A stretch of DNA of 64,000 nucleotides from Brevipalpus yothersi (Eukaryota > Arthropoda > Arachnida > Trombidiformes > Tenuipalpidae): positions 62,001 to 126,000 of the forward strand of contig QZCP01000067.1 in NCBI GenBank assembly GCA_003956705.1. The letters run 5' to 3'. Each line of letters opens with the position of its first letter. Within the stretch, counting starts at the first letter, position 1. This document shows positions 33,780-43,258 of the stretch, piece by piece. The translations under genes and the position numbers were made by a program. The notes under the pieces were generated by a model. It was not told the origin of the DNA and made no database searches. It saw only the letters and a program-made list of their open reading frames with translations.

Positions 33780-34535
33780 TGAAAAGAATTTTTTGTGGCC
33801 TAAAGGAGAGCCGCAAGATGGCAGTGAAAAAAAGAGCAAAATTGCTTTCCGGAAGAAAAAGCCTTTTCAAAAAGCTTTTCTCGTTTACTTGATCACATTG
33901 TTTGTTTCAATTTTAATATTAAAGTTGATTGAAGAGTCGCTTTTGAGCATTAATTTTCATTCAAGTGATTCCTAATTTTTGTTCCTCTTCTCTTGAACAT
34001 AATCTATTGATTCTCTTGTTCAATCATCTAACATATACCAAAGATGTCATTCAAAGGAGTTGCCAAGATCCAGAAGGTGATGATCCAGCCGATCAACCTT
34101 ATTTTTCGATATCTACAGAATCGCGCCAGGATTCAAGTTTGGTTGAACGAAAACGTTAATCTAAGAATCGAAGGTTTCATAATAGGCTTTGATGAATATA
34201 TGAATCTCGTACTGGACGATGCTGAAGAGGTGTTTACAAAATCTAGCAAAAGGAAGTCGATTGGTAGAATCATGCTGAAAGGAGAGAATATTACCCTGAT
34301 CACCAAAACATCACCCTCTTGACTCACTTGTAAATAATCAACCGCCTACTTCAGTAAAACAACTACTGTCTTTGTCATTGAATCTGTTAGTTTATTTACA
34401 TTATTTACGCGGGTCATTAAGCTTGTAAATCGATGGAGTCTCTCTTTCTGGTTACAAAAACGACATGACAAACTTATTCCATCAATCCCAGAGATGAATC
34501 TTTGCATCCCATCCTGCGGTCAAGATCTTACTCGT
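33780..34535 (+). repeat. Parent copy of the inverted SmE segmental duplication
   Basis: The block is collinear with the reverse strand of 11756-12535. It contains SmE with both flanks and the 3'-terminal coding bases of CDC40. Its left edge sits within a few bases of the Harbinger insertion. A short ORF (33818-33892) starts at an AAGATGGC motif in the SmE leader; the motif is kept in the duplicate but that frame is broken there. Confidence 0.86.
34044..34322 (+). CDS. SNRPE: Small nuclear ribonucleoprotein E (SmE)
   Basis: SmE is one of seven Sm proteins forming the ring around the U-rich site of spliceosomal snRNAs. The single exon gives 92 aa, the usual length. The N-terminal helix (GVAKIQKVMIQPINLIF) leads to Sm1 (RYLQNRARIQVWLNENVNLRIEGFIIGFDEYMNLVLDDA). 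Sm2 is GRIMLKGENITLI. All expected Sm residues are present, in contrast to the decayed copy at 12018-12283, so this is the functional locus. The gene is intronless here. It is convergent with CDC40, whose stop lies 160 bp away, so their 3' UTRs probably abut or overlap. Confidence 0.95.
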   Translation: MSFKGVAKIQKVMIQPINLIFRYLQNRARIQVWLNENVNLRIEGFIIGFDEYMNLVLDDAEEVFTKSSKRKSIGRIMLKGENITLITKTSPS

Positions 34536-36317
34536 TTCGTGAGGATGCCAAAGACAGCTTATGCAAACGTTCTCATGTGCTTGAAGCTTCTTTAAAAGCT
34601 TAGTGGTTTTCCAGTCCCATACAAAGAGTTTTCCATCCGCATCCCCAGAAATCAGGTAGGACATATCAGGCGAGAAATCAGGTTGACATGCATAGCCAGC
34701 TGACATGTGTCCTGTAAAAATTTTTTTCGAATTCAACTTGAAATTATTCAAACATGAGAACCCTTGAATCTTGTTGTCCATCGATTGACAAGCTAACCAT
34801 TTTCCATTTGGTGCTTGACAGACAGCTGGCATTGAATGCAGTCCAGGGTCAGCGATATATTTCATATCAACTGGAATGTCCCATTCCCAAACACGAATAC
34901 TTTTGTCATCTGATGTTGATACAAAACGACGGTTGTTATCGATATAGGTGATTGTATTGATAGCTCCCAAGTGACGATCATATTCTTGCACGACATTGCC
35001 TGTTCTGGTGTCCCAACAAAGGATTTTTTTGTCTGACATTCCAGAGAGAAATAAATGACTCTTCTGTTCATCAGGATTGAATTTTACGCAGAAAGCTACT
35101 TTTCGGTTGTTGAATCGCTTGATACACTGGCCTGTTTCGGTGTCCCAAAGCTTGAGAGCTCTGTCATAACTGCAAGAGACAAATCTTTCACCACTTCGGT
35201 TGAAGTCGACGCTTCTGACAGCTTGCTTGTGGCCCATGTAGGTGAGAACACATCTTCTCTCCTTATAAGTTTCCCATAATTTTATCTTACAATCCATTGA
35301 AGCAGAAAGGAATAGATGAGCAGATTTAGGAAACCATTGAATAGCTGTAAGAGCTTTTGTATGACCAGTATATGTATGTATGATATTTTTGGGTAGAAAA
35401 CATCTAGATGGTCCAGCCCCAGGATTGAGACTGACACCGATATCTTTGGGAGGGAAGAGAAAAGATCTTCCTTGGTAATCATACGGATCAGGAATATGAA
35501 GTGTGCTCTTTTCTTCAAACTCTGGTTTTTCTTCTTTTTTATGGTGTGATTTCTTTCTCTTTGCAAGTAATTCGTCAATTTCTTTTTGCTCCTCTTCAGA
35601 GGGTCGAGCGATTGTGCTCTCATCCTCATACGGAGCCCACGGTCCAAGATAGTTGGAGACATCCGAGGGATCACCATTCTTCAATCTCTTCTTACTTTTA
35701 AATAAGTCTCTGATTTTTTTCTCTTGAGGATCAGCATTTGGGTCACCTGGATTTGAGCCGATTTGTAATGAAGCCTGGAGAAGGAAGAATGTTTGTAAGG
35801 CAATCGTTACATGATTTTGATCTACACCTGAGCTTACCTCTCCTCTTACTACTTTATCCGCAAGTGTTGCGTCGTCTGATGGATTGAAGGCGATACCATC
35901 GCAATGGAATTTTATTCTTTGAGCTTCAAAATGATAATCATTGATATTTGCTGCTTCTACCACACCGGTGAGGAAATTTTTCCCTGGTAGCTTGCTTTGC
36001 CTTAGCGGATTGGAAGCGGGGCCATGAATAGGAGTACAAAGGTCATACTTCAAATTGAAGTTGAGTTGGCTGATAGAGGTTGGTAAAAATTGTTTTCTTT
36101 GGCTCTCTATTAATGTTTCGTCAACGGATGGACAGATATTTATATCACTCATCATTTTTTTCACATCGACAGCAGCCTGCTCACGTGTAACATCGTTATC
36201 AGGAACACATGCTTCGGCCTGAGTAGACTCTTTCTGTGAGCTTGTTTGATCATTTTCACCATTGGATTTATCATCGTCTTCATCAGAGGACGCATAACAA
36301 GTGGCCAATTCAATCAT
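34482..36317 (-). CDS. CDC40: Pre-mRNA-splicing factor CDC40/PRP17
   Basis: CDC40 (Prp17) is a WD40 protein of the spliceosome needed for the second catalytic step. Reverse-strand exons are 35838-36317 and 34482-35774, giving 590 aa, close to the human length. The 63-bp intron (GTAAGC to TTCTCCAG) is a multiple of three without stops, so the unspliced reading is also open; the spliced form fits the family better. The N-terminal region contains LGPWAPYEDE and the charged linker before the propeller. From about residue 290, WD repeats follow (HTGHTKALTAIQWFP, CKIKLWETYK, GHKQAVRSVDFNRSG, RALKLWD, KKILCWDTRTG, KSIRVWEWD and AKIHLWD at the end), making seven blades. The final Trp-Asp is the protein terminus, so there is no C-terminal extension. 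Confidence 0.96.
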   Translation of the reverse strand: MIELATCYASSDEDDDKSNGENDQTSSQKESTQAEACVPDNDVTREQAAVDVKKMMSDINICPSVDETLIESQRKQFLPTSISQLNFNLKYDLCTPIHGPASNPLRQSKLPGKNFLTGVVEAANINDYHFEAQRIKFHCDGIAFNPSDDATLADKVVRGEVSSGVDQNHVTIALQTFFLLQASLQIGSNPGDPNADPQEKKIRDLFKSKKRLKNGDPSDVSNYLGPWAPYEDESTIARPSEEEQKEIDELLAKRKKSHHKKEEKPEFEEKSTLHIPDPYDYQGRSFLFPPKDIGVSLNPGAGPSRCFLPKNIIHTYTGHTKALTAIQWFPKSAHLFLSASMDCKIKLWETYKERRCVLTYMGHKQAVRSVDFNRSGERFVSCSYDRALKLWDTETGQCIKRFNNRKVAFCVKFNPDEQKSHLFLSGMSDKKILCWDTRTGNVVQEYDRHLGAINTITYIDNNRRFVSTSDDKSIRVWEWDIPVDMKYIADPGLHSMPAVCQAPNGKWLACQSMDNKIQGFSCLNNFKLNSKKIFTGHMSAGYACQPDFSPDMSYLISGDADGKLFVWDWKTTKLLKKLQAHENVCISCLWHPHETSKILTAGWDAKIHLWD

Positions 36318-36463
36318 GTTTACGTTTCACAATGAGTTACACATTGAAGGGATGAAATTGATGAAATAAACAAACAAGATGATCAAAACAAGAGCAGCGG
36401 GAAAAGTAAAAAAATGGTGTATTAGCCATCTATCGGAGAGGAATAGGAACTTTTTTTCTCATA

Positions 36464-36662
36464 CAGTCAACCATCTCTTATTCGAACAGTCCCTTAATCG
36501 AACAGAAAAGCGCCATCTAGCGTCAATTAGCTTCTCTACCTGCCTTTCGCGCTGCTTTAGCAATATGAAATTGTTATACGGTCCCTCAGAAAACCCCGGA
36601 AAAAACTCTGCCACCTATCGGATCTGAACACCCAAAGTGTTCGGATAAGAGATGGTTGACTG
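36464..36662. mobile_element. Pogo/Tigger-type MITE
   Basis: This is a 199-bp non-coding element with 25-bp terminal inverted repeats beginning CAGTCAACCATCTC (one mismatch between ends) and flanked by TA on both sides. The end sequence and TA target fit the pogo/Tigger branch of Tc1-mariner. It lies between the CDC40 start and ANAPC5 end. Confidence 0.87.
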
Positions 36663-36849
36663 TAAAATGCTTGTCGAGAAATTGCTTGATAAAGTTAATT
36701 TAGATAAATGCAATCAGAGGTTAAAAACAACAATCGTATACAAAAATACCTTTTCTATTTCCACGATTCTTTCCCCTTTTTTCCATGTCATCTATAGACA
36801 TACTTTATACAATAAAAATACCTTTCTTCCTGTGAGTGAAATTGGCACT

Positions 36850-39000
36850 TTAAGTTGCCAGAAGTTTTCGAACTTGAAAAGCATAGTAATTTCTCCTGTC
36901 GATGTTTTTCTTTTCATTATAAAGCTGAGCGTGTAGAGAGTAGGCTTTCCTTGAGTATTCTTTATCTTCAATTTGACGATAGATATCGATGGCTATTCGA
37001 TTAGCTATAAGAGCATCATCGAGTTGACCGAAAGAGCGTCGGTTCAACGCTTCGAGATAGAATGCAAAAGCAACATCACGGCGGGAAGCATATCCAAGAA
37101 CAGAAATGAAAACGCTGCTCAACAGCGATAAGGAACGAGATTTTTGACCAAACTTATACTCCAGCCGAGCAAGCTCTAGAATACATCGAGTTTCAAGGAG
37201 ACCAAAGTGATTACTCCGAGCCAGATCCAAGGCTTTGAAAAGGATTTCGAAATCATTTAGAACATGACCCTTCATGATCATGATTCTGATTTGTGTGAAT
37301 AAAGGTAAGCTATCAAAATCAACCGCAATGGAGCTTGACGAGGAGTTCAAAGATTTGCAACTTCTATTTTCAAGTTGAGATAAGATGGAGAACGCCTGAT
37401 CACGGCGTTTCTGTTTGAGACTCAATTCCACATTCCTCAAGGAGGCTTCAACGGTATCGTAAAGACGAATTTGATTGATATAGTTTTCTGCTTTGGCCCA
37501 TTCATCTCGTAGATAATGCTGTTCAAATTGTATTTCAGCTAATGCTTGCTCCCATATACCCGTAATACGAGTTTGATAGGAGGAGAATAAGTTTGCAGCA
37601 AGAGAAGTTATCATATCTCGTGCCAATCCATAATGTCCACAGTTTCGCCATACATGGAGAGCTATATTACGAATAGCGATACAAGTATTTTCATTTACCC
37701 GATACACCAGGCCTTCTCCTATATGTTCTACTAGATGCAGGTGTAGAAGAGCTTGAGATCGTAGAACTGTTAGATGTGTAGCACCAATACTGGCATATTG
37801 AGCACTTTTGCAAGCATAGCTCATCATTAAAACTTCAGGCATAGAGTGTTTAACAGCTAGATTATCAGGTGAATTTGAACTATCAAAGAACTTCTCCCAA
37901 GATTTGGTATCCAAGCCTAGGCCAACCATACTTTCAAACTGTAAATGAGCGATAGCAGACAGACGAGGAAGATCGAGCTTGGTCGCTTTGGTCAGGAGAT
38001 GATAGAGAAACCGCAATATATCTTCATCACTATACTTATGAGTTTTGTCCATCGAAATTATTTTGGCAATCAGGAGGAAGGCAAATTCGAGGCATTTCTC
38101 ATCATCCGCCTCTTGAGCACTGGATATACACTCCTTGACACTGTCGAAAGCAATACGATGGTGTCCAAAGTGAAGGCGAAAGAGTGCTTGATTTAGAGCT
38201 GCCCAACATCTTGTAGATTGATCAATGTATCCATCGAAATAGGCTTGCAAAAAATCTTGAGCAGCTGAATATTCGTTGATTCGCAAAGAGTTCAGGTACT
38301 GTAGAAAATAAGTAGTTTTTTGCATTCTTGTGATACTAGGATTGGGTCCTGTGTTGAAATAAAAATTTTGCAGTAACTTTAGGAGCTCGGGAGGAGAGAG
38401 AGCTTGTTGTTCGTTAATTTGGATCAGGTTGATCTGTTTGTTTGGATTCATAAATTTGTAACGAGGATCCAGTAGAGAGGAATCTGGCATGTCTTGCTTG
38501 TGAACCTCTTTGTAATAGATTTGAAATGCTTCATAAAGCTGTACAATTCTAGAGAAATCTAGCTTATCAAAAAATACGTTAACTTTGCGTAAGAACAATC
38601 CCAATATGGATGTCTTATTAACTTCTCCCGAAGCGGTGGATGAGGTTGATGGATTTGCTTGGTTAGAGCTGCCAGTTGAAGGGCATGGAAGAACGAGATG
38701 CTTTGCCTTGCTAACCAAATCGATTATTGAACCAACATCTCCAGCAACTAGATTGGCTACCTCTTCCTCAAAACTTTGTACTAAATCTTTCTTGATACCA
38801 GATTTGTGAAGATAGGCACGAAAATGAGAGTAACTCAATTCAAGCCCATGAATCAGTTTCATAAGCACAACACAAAAGCGGCCAATTTCACGCTGATTCA
38901 ATTCACCTTTCTTGGACACAAAAATTGTGAACAAAAGTGTGAGAGATATTTTGTGAGCACTCAAAGAGAAATCAATGGTAGGACTATTGTGAGAAGTCAT
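36850..39000 (-). CDS. ANAPC5: Anaphase-promoting complex subunit 5 (ANAPC5)
   Basis: APC5 is a scaffold subunit of the anaphase-promoting complex/cyclosome, the ubiquitin ligase for mitotic cyclins and securin. One exon gives 716 aa, slightly shorter than the human protein. The N-terminal domain has HKISLTLLFTIFV and a FCVVLMKLI/PD-type helix. The APC5 block around SILGLFLRKVNVFFDKLDFSRIVQLYEAFQIYYKE is diagnostic. The rest is helical TPR-like repeat (AAQDFLQAYFDGYIDQSTRCWAALNQALFRLHFGH, KQKRRDQAFSILSQLE and LDDALIANRIAIDIYRQIEDKEYSRKAYSLHAQL). It is intronless and has no frameshift. A CTTCAT microsatellite lies about 200 bp upstream of the start. Confidence 0.93.
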   Translation of the reverse strand: MTSHNSPTIDFSLSAHKISLTLLFTIFVSKKGELNQREIGRFCVVLMKLIHGLELSYSHFRAYLHKSGIKKDLVQSFEEEVANLVAGDVGSIIDLVSKAKHLVLPCPSTGSSNQANPSTSSTASGEVNKTSILGLFLRKVNVFFDKLDFSRIVQLYEAFQIYYKEVHKQDMPDSSLLDPRYKFMNPNKQINLIQINEQQALSPPELLKLLQNFYFNTGPNPSITRMQKTTYFLQYLNSLRINEYSAAQDFLQAYFDGYIDQSTRCWAALNQALFRLHFGHHRIAFDSVKECISSAQEADDEKCLEFAFLLIAKIISMDKTHKYSDEDILRFLYHLLTKATKLDLPRLSAIAHLQFESMVGLGLDTKSWEKFFDSSNSPDNLAVKHSMPEVLMMSYACKSAQYASIGATHLTVLRSQALLHLHLVEHIGEGLVYRVNENTCIAIRNIALHVWRNCGHYGLARDMITSLAANLFSSYQTRITGIWEQALAEIQFEQHYLRDEWAKAENYINQIRLYDTVEASLRNVELSLKQKRRDQAFSILSQLENRSCKSLNSSSSSIAVDFDSLPLFTQIRIMIMKGHVLNDFEILFKALDLARSNHFGLLETRCILELARLEYKFGQKSRSLSLLSSVFISVLGYASRRDVAFAFYLEALNRRSFGQLDDALIANRIAIDIYRQIEDKEYSRKAYSLHAQLYNEKKNIDRRNYYAFQVRKLLAT

Positions 39001-42000
39001 GTCAGTTAGGTATTGTGGTAATTGAACAATCGAAAAGATACAAATTCAAAGTACAAAGTATGAACAACATTATTTTATGTCAAAATAAAACTTGAATCAT
39101 CATGATTGAATGATGAGGCTCAAAAAAAGCATGCTTTTTCAATATTGGCGGGCTTTTCTAAACACAAGCTTCTCCATACACAAGCGCTATCTAGCTTCAT
39201 CTTCATCTTCATCTTCATCTTCATCTTCATCTTCATCTTCATCTTCATCTTCAGCTTCAGCTCACAAGTCAGTCACTTTCATTCATTCACTTCTTCTCCT
39301 TCCTGGATTCAATAGCATCAATAAAAGTAAGGTTCACATTCGAAGCCTCTCTATGAAACGGAAAAACTTTCACTTGGCAAAGTTTTTTTTTTCGCCAATC
39401 CAGTTCACTTTGCCTCTCTTTGTAAGCTAGTTCTCTCTTGAATATTTTTTTCAAGATTTTTCCGAGAAATTCTCCTTGGAAGAAAGGTCAGAAAAATATC
39501 CTCATTAAAATTATCCTGGGACAATAATATTCAGTGTGAAAGAATTTTATTGGAACATTATACATACAGTATATGTATATGTATATGCGTTGATTGCCAG
39601 AGTTTAAACATTGTACCATTTTGAATACATAATCAAAGACAGAAGCAATGAGTATCGATTATCATGCTTGCCGTGATTTGTTGAATTAAAAGGTGTAAAA
39701 TTATCAGATAAATTATTCCCTCACTTTTAGATACTTTTTTACCAGCCATTGACTCTCTAATTCGCTTCATCAATGCTCCATAAATCCAGTAAAAAGGCAA
39801 AGCCTACATAGTTGCCCTTACTTTCCATTTCGCTTTATGATGCTTCTTTCCTTCACCCATCAGTTCGCACTCCCAGTTTATGGCCACATTATTTCATTGA
39901 ACTCAAGTTTATTGGTCTACACATTGGCCTTTACCGACAGAAGGGGTTTATTTTCCATCTCAGTTCATAGTGGTGGAGCGAATAATTTTTACTAGGTCTA
40001 TCAAAGTGCATCCATTGACTTCTCCCCATTTTCCTTCGTTAGCTGTGTGATCCTTCACATCGGCCCATCATCCATTGAAGCGCATTTCTTCGCCAGAACC
40101 CTCAAATGGATTTATCGAGAGTGGTTTAAATTGCTTGCTGTTAAGGGATCAAGTTGTGTATGAATAGAGAACGAGAATTGTTAAAATAGTGATCTTTCAC
40201 CCTTTCTGATACCAACAATGGATCATGGGCAAATTTTGATTCGCTAATAACACAAAGCTGAAAACGACCTAAATTTCTAAATATTCTGTTCACCCTGGTT
40301 CATTCTCTATAGTACAGTGTAGTGTAGAACATTCTTTTTGTTTCTCCATTTCCTCAGTCTTTCTTAATATTACGATGATGTAGATTCACTTCACTATTTT
40401 TTCGAAATAAATTCAAAAGACACTCAATTTATCCTGATTTTTCTCCCCCTTTTGCCTCGAAAGTGTGAGCAAGAGACAAACATTGATCCAAAGTCGAATT
40501 ATTCTACAAAAGAGTATTATAAGAGGTATTTATCCTCATTTTCCAGGCTCAATTGGCCCAACTTATTGACCATCATTTATACGGTCTCAAAGTAGCATGG
40601 AAGATTGTCTCTAAACTTATGATTCGATGTGCACACAAACTATGGGACATTGGCTCACTCATGCCATTTAGATCTACATGGAAAATAGATCAAATAGGCT
40701 ATTCATGGTCACTGCATAAGGGAGCAGATGAGCTAGATTAAAGAAGTGTCACGATGAATCTTGACCCATAAGCTGGTGATGCATATGTTAATAACCGAGG
40801 CTATTCAAGAGAATCTTCTCTACGAATAGCATCTCGGGTAATTGTGATTGTCAAGTCTCGGACTCACACTTGTTCGAGTCAAAGTTGACACAGAGACGCA
40901 CCAATAACGATTCCGCTTAGTCGATAAAATTGGCTTGAAATCAAAATCACACGATAAGTGATCAATAAACAAGCAAAAAGAATAGCCGAGCGTGGATAGA
41001 AGGACTTATTGCTGCTCGATGAAGGTAGGCTTTGAAAATTTAATCAAACTGCTCATATCTTTCATCTTAGGGAAGTTACATATGTATTCTTCTCTAGTAC
41101 TTTGATAGCTTTTTGATGCCAGATGATAGTCTTACAAATACTGCCTCAAAATTTTTCGACTAGAGCTGATAAAATCAGAGGCTGAAATTGGGAAGAAGAG
41201 TTTTCTTCAAGTCATTTCTATTTTCATCAGTGCTGGTCCAATATCTTGGTTGATTATTTGGCTCACAATAGCCTCACTGAATGAACGCCATGAGACTATT
41301 GAGGGTTTATGTAGATTAGTGCAGGAGTTCATGGACCATCCATTAACTTCCCTCCCGATCAGTGGACGAGGCTAGGAGATCATAATCGTCTCGAAAATAT
41401 CATTGGCAGCTTAATCGAGGATGAGTTTATCCTCCTCACGGTATTTACTCTGCTCTCTACTCCCCCAGCTGGATTGGGCGCGAAAAAACGGAGCCCATCG
41501 AGATTGCAGCAAGCATCCGGAAGCCTGTTCATTCGAAGAGGGAGAGAGAGAGAGAGAAAAGATATCAAGATGATCAATGTGGTCCATGTGGATGAAAAGA
41601 GGATGATTTGTAAAACATGAAAACCATGAATGAATTAGGTAGTACAGTAGTGTACTTATAAATGACTAAAGAAGCGAGGAATAGCATTTCCAAAGCTTCG
41701 ACCTCCTTTTAACACATGCTTTGTTATCATCATTTCATTTACGAATGAGTCGCATATCAATTGGAAATGATTCCGCTCCAAACTCCACCACCCCCATGTT
41801 CGCCATCAATCGGTGGCCATTCTGTTGCACTTGCTTTATCAAAGCCATCATCTTTATAGAACTTTGATCGCTATCAATTCATTTGCAGGTTTCAAAATTC
41901 ATGAAGCACAATTCTTCAGATCCATCCTGCATCACCTCCACCTTTGTTTCCTCCCCGCAACGGGATCGATCATTCGCCAGCTTCATTCCACAGCCTTTCC

Positions 42001-43100
42001 TATGTGGTGGCTCTAAATTTGGACTCATTCATCCGTTATTCTATTAGAAATCGTTCAACTGTTCACCGAGCCCCAGTGTAGGCCACTTATGGCCGCCAGT
42101 GACACTAGCAAATCCATCGAGAATCCAAAGTTAATCTTTATAGAGATGATAAATCGCTCATCTCATTTCTCACTAGTTTTCTATGATGTAATCTATTAGA
42201 CCTGTTCGTGCAAAGAGAAAGAAAGAGAGAGAGAGAGAGAGAGAGATAGAGATGAAGGGATCAATTCATTTTCCTTTCTATGCCTCGATTGCCCTGTATA
42301 CTGTTAATTTCTCCATCAATCGTCATGATATGATGAGCAATCGAAGCCGATATGCCAGGATATCATCTGTTTTTCAGTATTGCGGTTTGGGAGTGTAGAA
42401 TATCTTGTATAGGTGTTCGAAAAGTGTCTCTCGAGACACCCGAGTAAGAGTGCAGAATCAAATGCGATAGGGATCATTGAGGACTGGGTAGTCGATTGCT
42501 GTAGTTGTGAGTTTTTAATATACAGATCGAATAGGAGAGCGTTAAAATAGATCGTATTGGAGGTAACTGAACTTGTTGTTCTTCTGAAAACTATTCATTG
42601 CGTCTAAGGAAAAATTATACGAATGAAATTCTCACCATAAATTTCGGAACTCAGAGTGTTCCCCAAGAATAGTGATTCAGATCACAATTCGAGAGTGATT
42701 CAACTTATCGAATGATGTATGTAGATGATAAAATTTGGTGGAGGGTCTGTTTTTGAGAGATCAAGTTTTTTAGTTTCCAAAATTTTTAATTCTCGAATGC
42801 TTTTCTTGTCACTCATGATTGATGCCCAGCATCGTAGCTAGATAGATATTGGTAGAAACTCATCTAATTTTCGCTTGAATTTCATCTGAGTGGAGTCAAA
42901 AGAGAGGGTATCTTTCATGTTTACTTTAAAAAAATTGAGATTCTAATGTGAACTTTCACTGTTTTTGTTATGCTGAAAAATTTGATTCAAAAACTGCCTC
43001 GCTGTATATGAGATGTGCATTTGAAAAGCTCTATTCATGAATATCCTATCTCACTTCTGTGAGACTATTGAATGCTGAAAACAGGAATAAAGAAATTCAC
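39001..43100. other. Intergenic, start of gene-poor tract
   Basis: No gene was recognised. It contains the ANAPC5 promoter side, a CTTCAT repeat and a GA tract near 42220-42250. The short ORFs lack motifs and good splice context. Confidence 0.55.
39195..39262. repeat. (CTTCAT)n hexanucleotide microsatellite
   Basis: About ten copies of CTTCAT are followed by two CTTCAG variants. The repeat creates a spurious poly-Ser ORF. Confidence 0.95.
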
Positions 43101-43128
43101 TCACATCCATCATATCGTCCAGTTTACT

Positions 43129-43258
43129 TGACTCCTCTCCGATTCATTTAGCTGAATTGGTCCATCATCTTTGAATAGAAGGTTTCCATCTTCATCTACC
43201 AAATCTAACCATTCTGATGTTGCCTCCATGATTTGGTGAGAGATAATATTGTTTTTCC
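43129..43258 (-). other. Possible coding exon, unknown gene
   Basis: On the reverse strand an open stretch encodes MARKNNIISHQIMEATSEW and then LDLVDEDGNLLFKDDGPI, ending near SERSQ followed by GTAAAC, a weak donor. Composition looks more protein-like than its surroundings, and the first Met may be at MEATSEW. I cannot link it to other exons or a family. Confidence 0.25.
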
